A DNA stretch of 40,264 nt from an uncultured Clostridia bacterium (GTDB lineage Bacteria > Bacillota > Clostridia > Lachnospirales > Anaerotignaceae): positions 1 through 40,264 of the forward strand of contig CALWLF010000018.1 in assembly GCA_944381455.1 (NCBI GenBank), written 5' to 3'. Shown here piece after piece: positions 17,016 to 23,742 of the stretch. Both the position numbers and the translations under genes were made by a program. Position 1 is the first letter of the stretch; each line of letters opens with the position of its first letter. Under the pieces are notes generated by a model, which made no database searches, was not told the DNA's origin, and saw only the letters and a list, made by a program, of their open reading frames with translations.

Positions 17016-17044
17016 TTTACTTTAACGCTGTGAAATGTTAAAAT
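17016..17044 (+). promoter_or_regulatory. Promoter of yerC
   Basis: TTTACT (17016-17021), 17 bases, TAAAAT (17039-17044), about 45 bases before the start codon. Confidence 0.55.
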
Positions 17045-17087
17045 ACCAACTAGAGTATCTTTTTTGGATAAGCGAAAGGTGATGGGC

Positions 17088-17417
17088 GTGAATCAGAAAA
17101 TCAGAAGCAAATTTACAGACAGGCTCTTTCAGTATGTGCTGACCATGGAGACGGTGGAGGATTGTTATCGGCTCTTTGAGGACCTTTGCACCGTCCATGA
17201 AATCAACGCCATTGCCCAGCGCATGGCTGTGGCAGAAATGCTGGAGAGAAAATGCACTTATGTGGAAATTGCCGAAAAGACCGGCGCCTCCACTGCCACC
17301 ATCAGCCGGGTGAACCGGGCACTGATTTATGGCACCGATGGATATCAACTGGCCATCGACCGCCTGAATGAAAAACAAGGCGTCATTCCTGTGGAAAGCA
17401 CGCTGGAAGATGCCTGA
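17088..17417 (+). CDS. yerC: YerC/YecD-family TrpR-related protein
   Basis: A small helical DNA-binding protein of the TrpR/YerC superfamily, whose role is unknown. Of three in-frame starts, TTG 17064 has no ribosome site, ATG 17082 overlaps the AAAGGTGAT site, and GTG 17088 is well spaced (109 residues). The TrpR-like helix-turn-helix is clear: LCTVHEINAIAQRMAVAEML, then TYVEIAEKTGASTATISRVN (about 57-76). No tryptophan-synthesis gene is nearby. It has its own promoter and a terminator. Confidence 0.9.
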   Translation: MNQKIRSKFTDRLFQYVLTMETVEDCYRLFEDLCTVHEINAIAQRMAVAEMLERKCTYVEIAEKTGASTATISRVNRALIYGTDGYQLAIDRLNEKQGVIPVESTLEDA

Positions 17418-17437
17418 TGTGCAGAGCAAACTGCGCC

Positions 17438-17474
17438 AAAAGCCTTTGTCGATACAACGGACAAGGCTTTTTTT
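17438..17474 (+). terminator. Intrinsic terminator after yerC
   Basis: AAAGCC-T-TTGTC (about 17439-17450) pairs with GGACAAGGCTT (17459-17469), with one bulged T, and runs into seven T residues. Confidence 0.8.
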
Positions 17475-17476
17475 CA

Positions 17477-17506
17477 TTGAACAAAGGGCAAAAGATGTGA
17501 TATACT
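17477..17506 (+). promoter_or_regulatory. Promoter of the ypsC operon
   Basis: TTGAAC (17477-17482), 18 bases, TATACT (17501-17506), directly after the yerC terminator. Confidence 0.55.
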
Positions 17507-17552
17507 CGTAACGAAGACGAGAAGAAAACCGGAAAATAATGGAGAAAAACAT

Positions 17553-18698
17553 ATGGAAAACATCAATCTGATTGCGACAACGGCCTTTGGGCTGGAAGCC
17601 TGCGTCAAGCGGGAAGTACTCCGGCTGGGCTTTCAAAATGTGAAAACATACGACGGCCGGGTGGAATTTACAGGCACGGAAGCAGACATTGTCAAGGCCA
17701 ATTTGTGGCTGCGTTTTGCCAGCAAAGTCCTTATCAAAATGGGCGAATTTCGCGCCGCCACCTTCGACGACTTGTTTGAAGGCACCAAGGCATTGCCCTG
17801 GGGCAACTGGATTACGGAAGACGGTAAATTTACGGTGACGGGCAAAAGTGTAAAATCCACCCTCTTTAGCGTTTCCGACTGCCAGGCCATCGTAAAAAAA
17901 GCCGTGGTGGAAAAACTGAAACAAAAATACCATGTCAGCTGGTTTGATGAAACGGGGCCGGAATACACCATCCAGGTGGCTCTTCTCAATGACATTGCCA
18001 CATTGACCATCGACACCAGCGGCGGCAGTTTGCATAAACGGGGCTACCGGGAAACGGCCATGGTGGCGCCTTTGAAAGAAACATTGGCGGCGGCCATGGT
18101 GGATTTAAGTTACTGGAACAAAAGCCGGCCGTTATTGGACCCGCTGTGTGGTTCCGGCACCATCCCCATCGAGGCGGCTCTCATTGCCCGCAATGTGGCT
18201 CCTGGGATTCACCGCCGCTTTGCCAGCGAAGAATGGCCGCAGATTGCGCCGCAGATTTGGAAACAGGCCCGGGTGGCTGCGTATCAGGCCATTGATTATG
18301 ATGTGATGCCTCAAATTTATGGCAGCGACATCGATCCGGAAGCCATTGCCGTGGCCAAGGAAAACGCCGAAAAAGCCGGCGTGGATGACTGCATCACCTT
18401 TGAGGTGCGCCCGGCTCAGGAGGCCAAGCTCATTGGCGACTATGGCTGCATCATCACCAACCCCCCTTATGGCGAGCGAATCGGGGAGTTAAAAGAAGTG
18501 GAAGAGCTGTATCGCTCCTTGGGAAAACTGCTCAAACAAAACGATACCTGGGGCGCTTATGTCATCACTTCCATGGAATATTTTGAAAGCCTGTTTGGCC
18601 GCAGGGCGGACGCCAAACGGAAGATTTTTAACGGCCGCATCAAAACCGACTATTATCAATTTTTTGGGCCAAAACCGCCCAAAACACCAAGAAGCTAA
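17553..18698 (+). CDS. ypsC: THUMP-domain class I RNA methyltransferase (YpsC/RlmL-like)
   Basis: Methylates guanine N2 in 23S rRNA, by similarity to YpsC and the N-terminal half of RlmL. It has 381 residues. The N-terminal half is a THUMP domain (ATTAFGLEACVKREVLRLG start, KFTVTGKSVKSTLFS). The C-terminal Rossmann methylase contains DPLCGSGTIPIEAALIARN (SAM-binding motif I, about 193-211), YGSDIDPEAIAVAKENA, and the catalytic NPPYGERIGE (motif IV). The start ATG has GGAG nine bases upstream. A hydroxyacid dehydrogenase gene follows after 14 bases, probably in the same operon. Confidence 0.93.
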   Translation: MENINLIATTAFGLEACVKREVLRLGFQNVKTYDGRVEFTGTEADIVKANLWLRFASKVLIKMGEFRAATFDDLFEGTKALPWGNWITEDGKFTVTGKSVKSTLFSVSDCQAIVKKAVVEKLKQKYHVSWFDETGPEYTIQVALLNDIATLTIDTSGGSLHKRGYRETAMVAPLKETLAAAMVDLSYWNKSRPLLDPLCGSGTIPIEAALIARNVAPGIHRRFASEEWPQIAPQIWKQARVAAYQAIDYDVMPQIYGSDIDPEAIAVAKENAEKAGVDDCITFEVRPAQEAKLIGDYGCIITNPPYGERIGELKEVEELYRSLGKLLKQNDTWGAYVITSMEYFESLFGRRADAKRKIFNGRIKTDYYQFFGPKPPKTPRS

Positions 18699-18712
18699 AG
18701 GAGGCAGAAGAA

Positions 18713-19657
18713 ATGAAACTGGTGGTTTTAGAAAGCCTTGGCATTTCGGAAGAAAAAATGGCATCTCTTTGCAAGCCGTTTTTGGAAGAAGGTCATGAGA
18801 TTGTTTGTTATGAAAAGAATACGGATCCAGCGGTGCAGATGGAACGGCTGAAAGACGCCGATGCTGTGTTGTTGGCCAATATGCCCCTTTCGGCAGATGT
18901 GATTGCCGCTGCACCCAAGCTGAAATACATTGACATTGCCTTTACCGGCGTGGACCATGTGGCGGTGAAAAAGGCCAAAGAACTGGGCATGACGGTGTCC
19001 AATGCCGCGGGGTATTCCACCGAAGCTGTGGCAGAACTGGCCCTTGGCATGATGATCAGTCTGCTGCGTTTTGTGCCGGAGATGGAAAAACGCTGCCGGG
19101 CTGGGGGCACCAAAGACGGCTTGATGGGCATGGAGCTGAAGGGAAAAACCGTGGGCATTTTGGGTGCCGGCACCATCGGCACACGGGTGGCAGAGCTTTG
19201 CCATGCCTTTGGGTGCAACGTGCTGGGCTACAGACGCCATGTGACGGGGAATGAACCATCCTTCGTGCAGTTTGTTTCCATGGAAGAACTGCTGACACAG
19301 TCGGACATTGTGTCCCTCCATTGCCCCCTCAATGACTCCACCCGTCACTTGATGGGCGAAGCCCAGTTTGCAAAGATGAAACCAGGCAGCATCCTCATCA
19401 ATACGGCCCGGGGGCCTGTGGTGGATAGCCAGGCTTTGGCCAAGGCCCTCCACAGCGGCCGTCTGGCGGCAGCCGGCATTGACGTGTTTGATGTGGAGCC
19501 GCCTTTGGCCACAGACGATGTGCTGCTGACGGCGCCAAACGTGCTGGCCACACCGCATATTGCCTTTGCCAGCAAAGAAGCCATGGAGATAAGGGCAGAG
19601 ATTGTGTTTGAAAACTTCCGCCAGTGGCTTGCCGGTACGCCGGTCAATCTCGTGTAA
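18713..19657 (+). CDS. D-isomer-specific 2-hydroxyacid dehydrogenase
   Basis: NAD(P)-dependent reduction of a 2-keto acid to a D-2-hydroxyacid; the substrate cannot be read from sequence. It has 314 residues. The nucleotide-binding domain has GILGAGTIGTRVAELCHAFG (about 145-164). The catalytic Arg lies in NTARGPVVD, the Glu in DVEPP, and the His in TPHIAFAS. ATG 18713 follows AAAGGAGG. It lies between ypsC and a GNAT gene, with gaps of 14 and 28 bases, as an operon; no pathway partner is evident. Confidence 0.92.
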   Translation: MKLVVLESLGISEEKMASLCKPFLEEGHEIVCYEKNTDPAVQMERLKDADAVLLANMPLSADVIAAAPKLKYIDIAFTGVDHVAVKKAKELGMTVSNAAGYSTEAVAELALGMMISLLRFVPEMEKRCRAGGTKDGLMGMELKGKTVGILGAGTIGTRVAELCHAFGCNVLGYRRHVTGNEPSFVQFVSMEELLTQSDIVSLHCPLNDSTRHLMGEAQFAKMKPGSILINTARGPVVDSQALAKALHSGRLAAAGIDVFDVEPPLATDDVLLTAPNVLATPHIAFASKEAMEIRAEIVFENFRQWLAGTPVNLV

Positions 19658-19685
19658 CAAAAGAAACAGAAAGAAGGAATGACGT

Positions 19686-20189
19686 TTGAAACCTTGTACC
19701 ATTGTCTTGACAACGACAGAAGAAGAGTTGAAAGAAGTGGCAGCGCTTGCCGCAAACATTTGGCACCAGCATTTTGTGCCCATTTTGGGCGAAGCCCAGG
19801 TGGACTACATGGTGAAAAAATACCAGTCCTATCCGGCCATGCGGGGGCAGATTGCTTCCGGCTATCGGTATTACCGGATGTTTGATGGAAATACCTTGGT
19901 GGGCTACACCGGGGTGCATCCAGAAAACGGAGCGCTCTTTTTAAGTAAGCTCTATGTGCAGCAGGAATCGAGGGGAAACCAGTTTGCCTCCCAGGCCTTC
20001 CGCTTTTTGGTGGAGCTTTGCAAAAAAGAGGGATGGAGCAAAATTTGGCTGACCTGCAATAAGCACAACGACCATACGCTGGAAATCTATCATCATTTGG
20101 GGTTCCAGATCACCGATAGCGTTGTGACGGACATTGGGTGCGGGTTTGTAATGGACGATTACATTTTGGAATATCCCATTTCCAAATAA
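19686..20189 (+). CDS. GNAT-family N-acetyltransferase
   Basis: A 167-residue acetyl-CoA-dependent acetyltransferase with unknown acceptor. The start is TTG at 19686, behind AGAAGGA at 8-base spacing; an ATG at 19679 is in a different frame. Motif A is recognisable as LSKLYVQQESRGNQFASQAF (about 89-108), followed by WLTCNKHNDHTLEIYHHLGF, the typical motif B ending, and a C-terminal strand. It is the last gene of the ypsC operon, before a strong terminator. Confidence 0.9.
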   Translation: MKPCTIVLTTTEEELKEVAALAANIWHQHFVPILGEAQVDYMVKKYQSYPAMRGQIASGYRYYRMFDGNTLVGYTGVHPENGALFLSKLYVQQESRGNQFASQAFRFLVELCKKEGWSKIWLTCNKHNDHTLEIYHHLGFQITDSVVTDIGCGFVMDDYILEYPISK

Positions 20190-20240
20190 GAAAAGGAGAA
20201 ACAGCGGCCGCTTTCGGCGCAGCTTCCTAAGAAAACAAAG

Positions 20241-20284
20241 AAAGCAGAAACCTGGATAAACAAAAGGGTTTCTGCTTTTTTGTG
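20241..20284 (+). terminator. Intrinsic terminator after the GNAT gene
   Basis: A perfect 12-bp stem, AAAGCAGAAACC (20241-20252) with GGTTTCTGCTTT (20267-20278), continues into a run of T residues. The remaining bases up to 20378 hold nothing I recognise. Confidence 0.85.
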
Positions 20285-20378
20285 CAGCAAAAGCTGTTCA
20301 AAAGGTGATGTTCAAACAGAAAGGAAGCTTTTTAGAAAACTGCCTATGAAAACCGTTTTTTTCTGATTGTTTTAGATG

Positions 20379-20411
20379 AAAAAAACTCCCTTTGCCAAAC
20401 GGCAAGGGGAG
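20379..20411 (-). terminator. Intrinsic terminator of the small basic protein gene
   Basis: On the minus strand CTCCCCTTGCC pairs with GGCAAAGGGAG (plus 20401-20411 and 20386-20396) around a GTTT loop, followed by seven T residues. It lies 16 bases after the stop codon at 20427. Confidence 0.88.
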
Positions 20412-20426
20412 AGAAAAAAGCATGGG

Positions 20427-20702
20427 TTAGGCAGCGCCGCCAGTTTCTTTTTGGTGTGTTTTGGCGGCCAAAAGCTCTTCCCGGCGCGCTTCCAGCTTAC
20501 GCAGATAGCTTTTGTTGCTGGTGACGCGGATGTGGCTTTCCAACAAGCGCAGATCGTTGGAGCGGGGCACCCGTTGGTGCTCCACGTTGCTTTTGATGAT
20601 GACGGCAATGCGCTTATGGCGTGTGTGGGTATGCAGCTGAAAATGATGTGGATTGTAAACAATGTACTCGTCTTTGGCTCTGGACTTTTTGATGATTAAA
20701 AT
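20427..20702 (-). CDS. Small basic protein, unknown function, probable AUU start
   Basis: A coding region of about 91 residues with codon use like its neighbours. I do not recognise it. The product is strongly basic and His/Arg/Lys-rich (HFQLHTHTRHKRIAVIIKS, ESHIRVTSNKSYLRKLEARR), with no signal peptide or membrane segment, suggesting a nucleic-acid or ribosome partner; that is inference. The frame has no ATG or GTG near its beginning. GGGGAGGG (plus 20709-20716) lies 7 bases before an ATT codon at 20702, an ideal position for a rare AUU start as in infC. TTG codons at 20720 and 20723 are upstream of that site and lack their own. A terminator-bearing leader precedes it. Confidence 0.65.
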   Translation of the reverse strand: MLIIKKSRAKDEYIVYNPHHFQLHTHTRHKRIAVIIKSNVEHQRVPRSNDLRLLESHIRVTSNKSYLRKLEARREELLAAKTHQKETGGAA

Positions 20703-20905
20703 AACAATCCCTCCCCGCAACAAAACTGGATTTGCCGACAAAAAAAGCCGCCTGCTTTTGACAAAAAAGCAGACGGCGTGCGGCCATACAACAGCTGAAA
20801 AAAAGAGAATGAAAAAAAAGGGGGATTTTGGCAAACAACCTTGGTTTTTTGTTGGTTTTTCATGGAAAAATCACCGGTCCTTTTTCAAGTCACCTTCTCT
20901 TCTTC
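20703..20905 (-). promoter_or_regulatory. Long 5' leader with internal terminator (attenuator candidate)
   Basis: From the strong promoter at 20912-20940, transcription should begin near 20905 and run about 200 nt before the start of the small basic protein. The leader has pyrimidine-rich tracts and a complete intrinsic terminator (20740-20777) only about 37 bases before the start codon. No known riboswitch or T-box core was recognised. Expression must depend on readthrough or antitermination. Confidence 0.5.
20740..20777 (-). terminator. Intrinsic terminator in the leader of the small basic protein gene
   Basis: Minus strand: GCCGTCTGCTTTT pairs with AAAAGCAGGCGGC (plus 20765-20777 and 20747-20759; 13 pairs, one G-U) around TTGTC, then seven T residues. 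It also ends sfsA transcripts. Confidence 0.88.
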
Positions 20906-20911
20906 ACTTCT

Positions 20912-20940
20912 ATTATGCAAGAAAAACCAAAGGTTGTCAA
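20912..20940 (-). promoter_or_regulatory. Strong promoter of the leader and small basic protein
   Basis: Minus strand: TTGACA (plus 20935-20940), 17 bases, CATAAT (20912-20917). The TGA inside the -35 box is the sfsA stop codon. Confidence 0.75.
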
Positions 20941-21647
20941 TGGTTTTTTTCCGATTCCAACAAAAGTGGAACGGGGGAGTTGAGGGAAAGGGCATCGGGG
21001 GCAACGTGGCAGGTATATGCTAAAATTTGGACGCCGCTTTTTTTCGCTTTTTTTAGCGCATCGGTGAAGGCGGGATCGCGCACCGTATGGGGCGCAAACC
21101 CTTTGGCCCAGGCAGTTTGGATGAGGAATAAAACGGCTGCTTCATAGCCTTCCGATACGGCATCGCAAAGGTGCAATAGATGCTTGGCGCCGCGGCTGGT
21201 GGGGGCGTCGGGAAAGAGGGCCAGGCCGTCTTGCAGGAGGGTGACGCCTTTGACTTCCAAAAAGCCTTGTTTTCCCTCTGGCGTTTCATAGGCAATGTCA
21301 AAGCGGCTGTCGTGAAAGGTGACTTCCCGTTTGAGGGAGGAGACGGGGCCGATTTCTGTGATGCGCCCATCCAGCAAAGCTTCGGCGGCCACCTGATTGG
21401 GGGCCTGGGAGTCAATTTGAAACAGCACGCCGTCTTTTTCCACGGCGATGAGAGAATATTTTGTTTTGCGTTTGGGGTTTTGCCCTTCTTCCAGATATAC
21501 TAAGGCCCCTGGCAGCAATAGCTCCCCTAGGCGGCCGGTATTTTTTACATGAACCCGGCAAATTTCTCCACAAGGCAGCGCCACATCGGCCAAAAACCGG
21601 TTGGGCCGGGCAAGAAAACGGGCGCTGGATACGGAAGGATACTGCAT
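20937..21647 (-). CDS. sfsA: SfsA family DNA/RNA nuclease
   Basis: SfsA was first described in E. coli as a sugar fermentation stimulation protein and is now regarded as a nuclease-fold protein; its cellular role is unclear. It has 236 residues, the normal length. The N-terminal OB-like part contains RPNRFLADV and VHVKNTGRLGELLLPGA. The nuclease core has SRFDIAYE, GFLEVKGVTL with the conserved Glu-Val-Lys, FPDAPTSRGAKHL and VLFLIQTAWAKGFAPH. ATG 21647 follows AAAGGAG at about 10 bases. It is transcribed alone from a good promoter. Confidence 0.94.
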   Translation of the reverse strand: MQYPSVSSARFLARPNRFLADVALPCGEICRVHVKNTGRLGELLLPGALVYLEEGQNPKRKTKYSLIAVEKDGVLFQIDSQAPNQVAAEALLDGRITEIGPVSSLKREVTFHDSRFDIAYETPEGKQGFLEVKGVTLLQDGLALFPDAPTSRGAKHLLHLCDAVSEGYEAAVLFLIQTAWAKGFAPHTVRDPAFTDALKKAKKSGVQILAYTCHVAPDALSLNSPVPLLLESEKNH

Positions 21648-21677
21648 GACGGAAAACTCCTTTTTGTTTTTTCTACT

Positions 21678-21706
21678 AATATACGGGTTTTTGGCCAGGT
21701 TGTAAA
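21678..21706 (-). promoter_or_regulatory. Promoter of sfsA
   Basis: Minus strand: TTTACA (plus 21701-21706), 17 bases, TATATT (21678-21683). Confidence 0.65.
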
Positions 21707-21768
21707 GGCATCGTTGGCATCAAACAGATAGGACAAAAAGGGAAACGTGTCTTTCGACGAAAATATGG

Positions 21769-21797
21769 TTGTTCTTGGTGCATTTTTCGTTTATAAT
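21769..21797 (+). promoter_or_regulatory. Promoter of the His/Cys-tailed protein operon
   Basis: TTGTTC (21769-21774), 17 bases, perfect TATAAT (21792-21797). The start codon at 21819 is only about 15 bases after the expected transcription start, giving a very short leader. Confidence 0.55.
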
Positions 21798-21818
21798 GCT
21801 AGCAGGAGGTTGAAAAGA

Positions 21819-23327
21819 ATGACCAAGGAACTTGAAGAACAACTTTCGTCCATTTCCACAGAATATGTGCTCAACCAGGCCACAGCAAGCCTGCTTTTGC
21901 TGCTTTCCAGCTGTATGGAAGACCGGCAGGAAAGCCCCCTTGCAGCCCTGTATTCCATCCCGCAGCCCTTGCTGGATTTAAAGGAGCAGGTGCATCGCCA
22001 AACGGCGGCGCTGCAAATGACACTGGGCGAGCAAGAAGTCAAAGAAGCAGTATTGGAAGAAGCCTTTGCCATGAAAGAAAAGCTCCTTTCCATCTATCGC
22101 ACCATCCATTGCTATTATCCCCTTTGGAACATCATCTCCACACCCTTAAGCGACGAGAAAATCCGGCGGGAATATGCCAAAGAAAGCGAAAAGAAACAAG
22201 ACGTGGAGTATCGGATTTTTTATGCCGACTGCATTGATTTTATCCAGGAAGGAAATAACCTGCTGGACCAGAAAAACCGCATTGGCCAGCTGATGCGGGC
22301 CGTGCCGTTAAAAATGACCAGAGACCGGTATGACGATTTGGTCAAAGCCAGTTTGCGCCTGGCCTTTGTGGGCCAAAGCGAAGAGGCGGTGCGCCACAGC
22401 CTGCAGGTGTTTCTGATGATGAATGGGCCTTTGCAGGAGCCTTCTTTTGGCACTTATTTTCCTGAAGTGGCATCGTTATTGAAAGAAAAAATGCAGGTGC
22501 AGCCGGCAGAGCTTTCCGATGAGGCACTGGATGAAGTGTATGAAGACATGGGCGCCATTTTCTCGGCCTTGACAGACATGGAAGATTACTGTCAGGAACT
22601 GCTCAACGCCGTTTATTCTTTGATTTTGCTTTGCTATCTGCCGTTTTCTTTGGACGAATTGACGGAAAAAGAATATGGATACAAAGATGTTTATTTCAAA
22701 GTGAAAGAAATCTTGGAACAAAACGAAGACGACACCTTTGATGAAACGGTCAATGAAATGCTGGAGCAGTACATCGAGCCGCTCATCGACCATGCCAATG
22801 AGCTGAACGCCAAGGAAATGCCGCTGTTGGAAAAAATCGAAGACTACAGCGCCATCTCTGATGATTTGGGCAAGATTTTGGCCACAGAAGGCTTTGTGCG
22901 CCAATGTTTTTACAGCGACATCAAAGAAGAAATTTTCACCTTTGCCGCCGATTCTGAAGCAGCGCCGGCTTTGGAGGACTGGAAGGAAACCCAGTTTGAT
23001 GGTTTTTGTGCCGCCATGCGGGAAAGTTTTTTGGCACTGCCCATCAAGATGCGCAAGGCAGCCATGGCGCTTTTGTTAAGCACGCTGCCGGTGGATTGGG
23101 ACATTCCCCAGGTGATGGATTATATCAAAGACGCCATTGATACGGCCAATACGGAAGAAGACCGGCTGATGATCATTGACAAAGTGGGGGCCATTTTTAA
23201 CGAGTTGGGCTTCCATCCCGATGTGCCGGAAGAACATCACCACGATGGCTGTACCTGTGGAGAAGAACACCACCACGACGGATGCACCTGCGGGTACGAC
23301 CATCACGGTACAGGGCATCATCATTGA
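21819..23327 (+). CDS. Unknown helical protein with His/Cys-rich metal-binding tail
   Basis: A 502-residue protein I do not recognise. The frame opens at 21747, but AGGAGG before ATG 21819 and the promoter at 21769 fix the start. The body (1-465) is acidic, Leu/Glu-rich and probably all-helical, without signal peptide or clear membrane span. The tail (from residue 471) carries two tandem copies of EEHHHDGCTCG (23229-23261 and 23262-23294), then YDHHGTGHHH: at least eleven His and four Cys, a probable site for Ni, Zn or Cu. It is followed after 17 bases by a glyoxalase-like gene, whose family uses Ni or Zn, and then by an asparaginase-like gene. A metal-delivery or storage role is inference. 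Confidence 0.75.
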   Translation: MTKELEEQLSSISTEYVLNQATASLLLLLSSCMEDRQESPLAALYSIPQPLLDLKEQVHRQTAALQMTLGEQEVKEAVLEEAFAMKEKLLSIYRTIHCYYPLWNIISTPLSDEKIRREYAKESEKKQDVEYRIFYADCIDFIQEGNNLLDQKNRIGQLMRAVPLKMTRDRYDDLVKASLRLAFVGQSEEAVRHSLQVFLMMNGPLQEPSFGTYFPEVASLLKEKMQVQPAELSDEALDEVYEDMGAIFSALTDMEDYCQELLNAVYSLILLCYLPFSLDELTEKEYGYKDVYFKVKEILEQNEDDTFDETVNEMLEQYIEPLIDHANELNAKEMPLLEKIEDYSAISDDLGKILATEGFVRQCFYSDIKEEIFTFAADSEAAPALEDWKETQFDGFCAAMRESFLALPIKMRKAAMALLLSTLPVDWDIPQVMDYIKDAIDTANTEEDRLMIIDKVGAIFNELGFHPDVPEEHHHDGCTCGEEHHHDGCTCGYDHHGTGHHH

Positions 23328-23344
23328 TACAAAGGAGGAAAACC

Positions 23345-23719
23345 ATGTTTCGATTCAATCATTTTAATTATAATGTGCTGGATTTGGAAAAAAGCCTGGC
23401 CTTTTACGATGCCGCTTTGGGGTTAAAAGAAGTACGCCGCAAAGAGGCCGAAGACGGCAGCTGGATCCTCGTTTATCTGGGGGATGGCAAAAGCGACTTT
23501 ACACTGGAATTGACCTATTTGAGAGACCGGAAGGAGCCTTATAACCTGGGGGAAAACGAATTTCATCTGGCCTTTGTGACCGAAGAATATGAAAAAGCCC
23601 ATGAAAAACATCAGCAAATGGGCTGTATCTGTTTTGAAAACCCCGAAATGGGGATTTACTTCATCCATGATCCAGATAATTATTGGATTGAAATTGTGCC
23701 GCCGTCTGCGGTGCGCTGA
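23345..23719 (+). CDS. gloA: Glyoxalase I-like VOC-family protein
   Basis: Possible lactoylglutathione lyase, which isomerises the methylglyoxal hemithioacetal; other VOC functions are possible. ATG 23345 follows AAAGGAGG; the longer frame from 23282 overlaps the upstream gene and is not used. It has 124 residues, slightly shorter than E. coli GloA. The four expected metal ligands can be placed: His in FRFNHFNYNV, Glu in TLELTYL, His in NEFHLAFV and Glu in YWIEIVPP. The fold signature VLDLEKSLAFYDAALGLKE is at the start. It is the middle gene of a three-gene operon. Confidence 0.85.
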   Translation: MFRFNHFNYNVLDLEKSLAFYDAALGLKEVRRKEAEDGSWILVYLGDGKSDFTLELTYLRDRKEPYNLGENEFHLAFVTEEYEKAHEKHQQMGCICFENPEMGIYFIHDPDNYWIEIVPPSAVR

Positions 23720-23742
23720 GGGGTGCAAAAGGGGGAATTTCC

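Noticed and set aside
17049..17060. AACTAGAGTA as a TrpR-like operator near the yerC promoter
   Set aside because: Only one CTAG half-site is present with no symmetrical partner, and YerC is not known to bind the trp operator.
17022..18035. 337-codon minus-strand frame opposite yerC and ypsC
   Set aside because: It covers two recognisable genes, a terminator and a promoter in antisense; its composition is that of a shadow frame.
18728..19783. 351-codon minus-strand frame opposite the hydroxyacid dehydrogenase
   Set aside because: It is His/Cys-rich low-quality sequence complementary to a conserved dehydrogenase, without a ribosome site.
20614..20838. 74-codon minus-strand frame in the leader of the small basic protein
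   Set aside because: It crosses the leader terminator and then overlaps the real coding frame out of phase, with no ribosome site.
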